A program made the position numbers and the translations under genes. Below are positions 63,842-64,000 of a DNA stretch of 64,000 nt, piece after piece. The stretch is from Paragorgia papillata (taxonomy: Eukaryota; Cnidaria; Anthozoa; Scleralcyonacea; Coralliidae), in NCBI GenBank assembly GCA_035771165.1, contig JAWNZC010000369.1:930001-994000 (forward strand). Direction: 5' to 3'. The number at the start of each line of letters is the position of its first letter. Positions within the stretch are counted from its first letter, which is position 1. Below the pieces are notes generated by a model. It searched no databases and was not told where the DNA came from. It worked only from the letters and a program-made list of their open reading frames with translations.

Positions 63842-63967
63842 CTTGCCCGCCCTGGCCTTAGTCCAGTGTAAAAGTTCATCGGCTGAAGCGAACAACTTTT
63901 CTATTGTAGGATTGAAACTGAATGATTTTCTACTTTGTTGAACACGGAACTGACAGAAACTCATCAT
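63842..63967 (-). CDS. Putative 5' coding exon upstream of the MOV10-like gene
   Basis: Minus-strand ATG at 63967 (a second ATG follows at once; an in-frame TAA lies just upstream) opens 42 codons, MMSFCQFRVQQSRKSFSFNP then TIEKLFASADELLHWTKARAGK, ending at a GTCTGA donor. The amphipathic, non-repetitive composition looks coding. It ends in phase 0, while the next recognised exon (62949) needs phase 2, so either a small exon is missing or this belongs to something else. Confidence 0.4.
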
Positions 63968-64000
63968 GCACGCAAATATTTATGTGCCAAATGGGAAATC

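Overview
The window is animal nuclear DNA: genes are split into short exons with GT/AG junctions, introns reach 12-13 kb, and inverted-repeat transposons, microsatellites and minisatellites are dense. The gene content (a secreted astacin protease ending in a ShKT domain, a MOV10-type RNA helicase, a THAP/P-element-like transposon and a Crypton-type recombinase relic) together with the many foldback elements fits a cnidarian, probably an anthozoan. That placement is inference; no species can be named from the sequence alone.

Layout. 1-6.6 kb: no gene that I can defend; AT and CAA microsatellites, foldback elements and a duplicated segment, one copy of which carries a Harbinger-like insertion. 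6.6-23.0 kb, plus strand: an astacin metalloprotease gene in seven exons (322 codons) with its junctions in consistent phase. Its 11.8-kb third intron is a multi-level nest of transposons. 23-31 kb: foldback elements and the broken remains of a Crypton-type (DUF3504-like) recombinase gene. 31.4-63.0 kb (possibly to 63.97 kb), minus strand: a MOV10-like RNA helicase gene, 13 well-supported exons giving about 1012 residues, with all helicase motifs in order. The two main genes are therefore convergent. The 12.9-kb seventh intron of the helicase gene holds a 28/29-bp minisatellite of well over 100 units, and into this array a 5.56-kb P-superfamily transposon has inserted. That transposon carries two convergent genes: a THAP-domain DDE transposase broken by one in-frame stop, and a minus-strand acidic C2H2 zinc-finger protein.

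The most notable pattern is a set of nine insertions scattered through the window. All begin with TA and end with TA, most with the terminus TAnCCTG, and all are flanked by perfect 9-bp direct repeats. They range from a 73-bp hairpin to a 3.35-kb element with about 245-bp inverted repeats that carries a decayed RecQ-like helicase. They look like one superfamily with several subfamilies. Their order of insertion can be read from nesting, and one has an unoccupied paralogous site in this same window.

How the genes relate: the astacin is a secreted protease and the helicase belongs to a family that acts in RNA silencing of transposons and viruses. There is no sign that they work in one pathway. 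It is notable, though only as context, that an introns-full-of-transposons locus includes a MOV10-type gene, which itself also has a tandem duplication of its N-terminal-domain exon.
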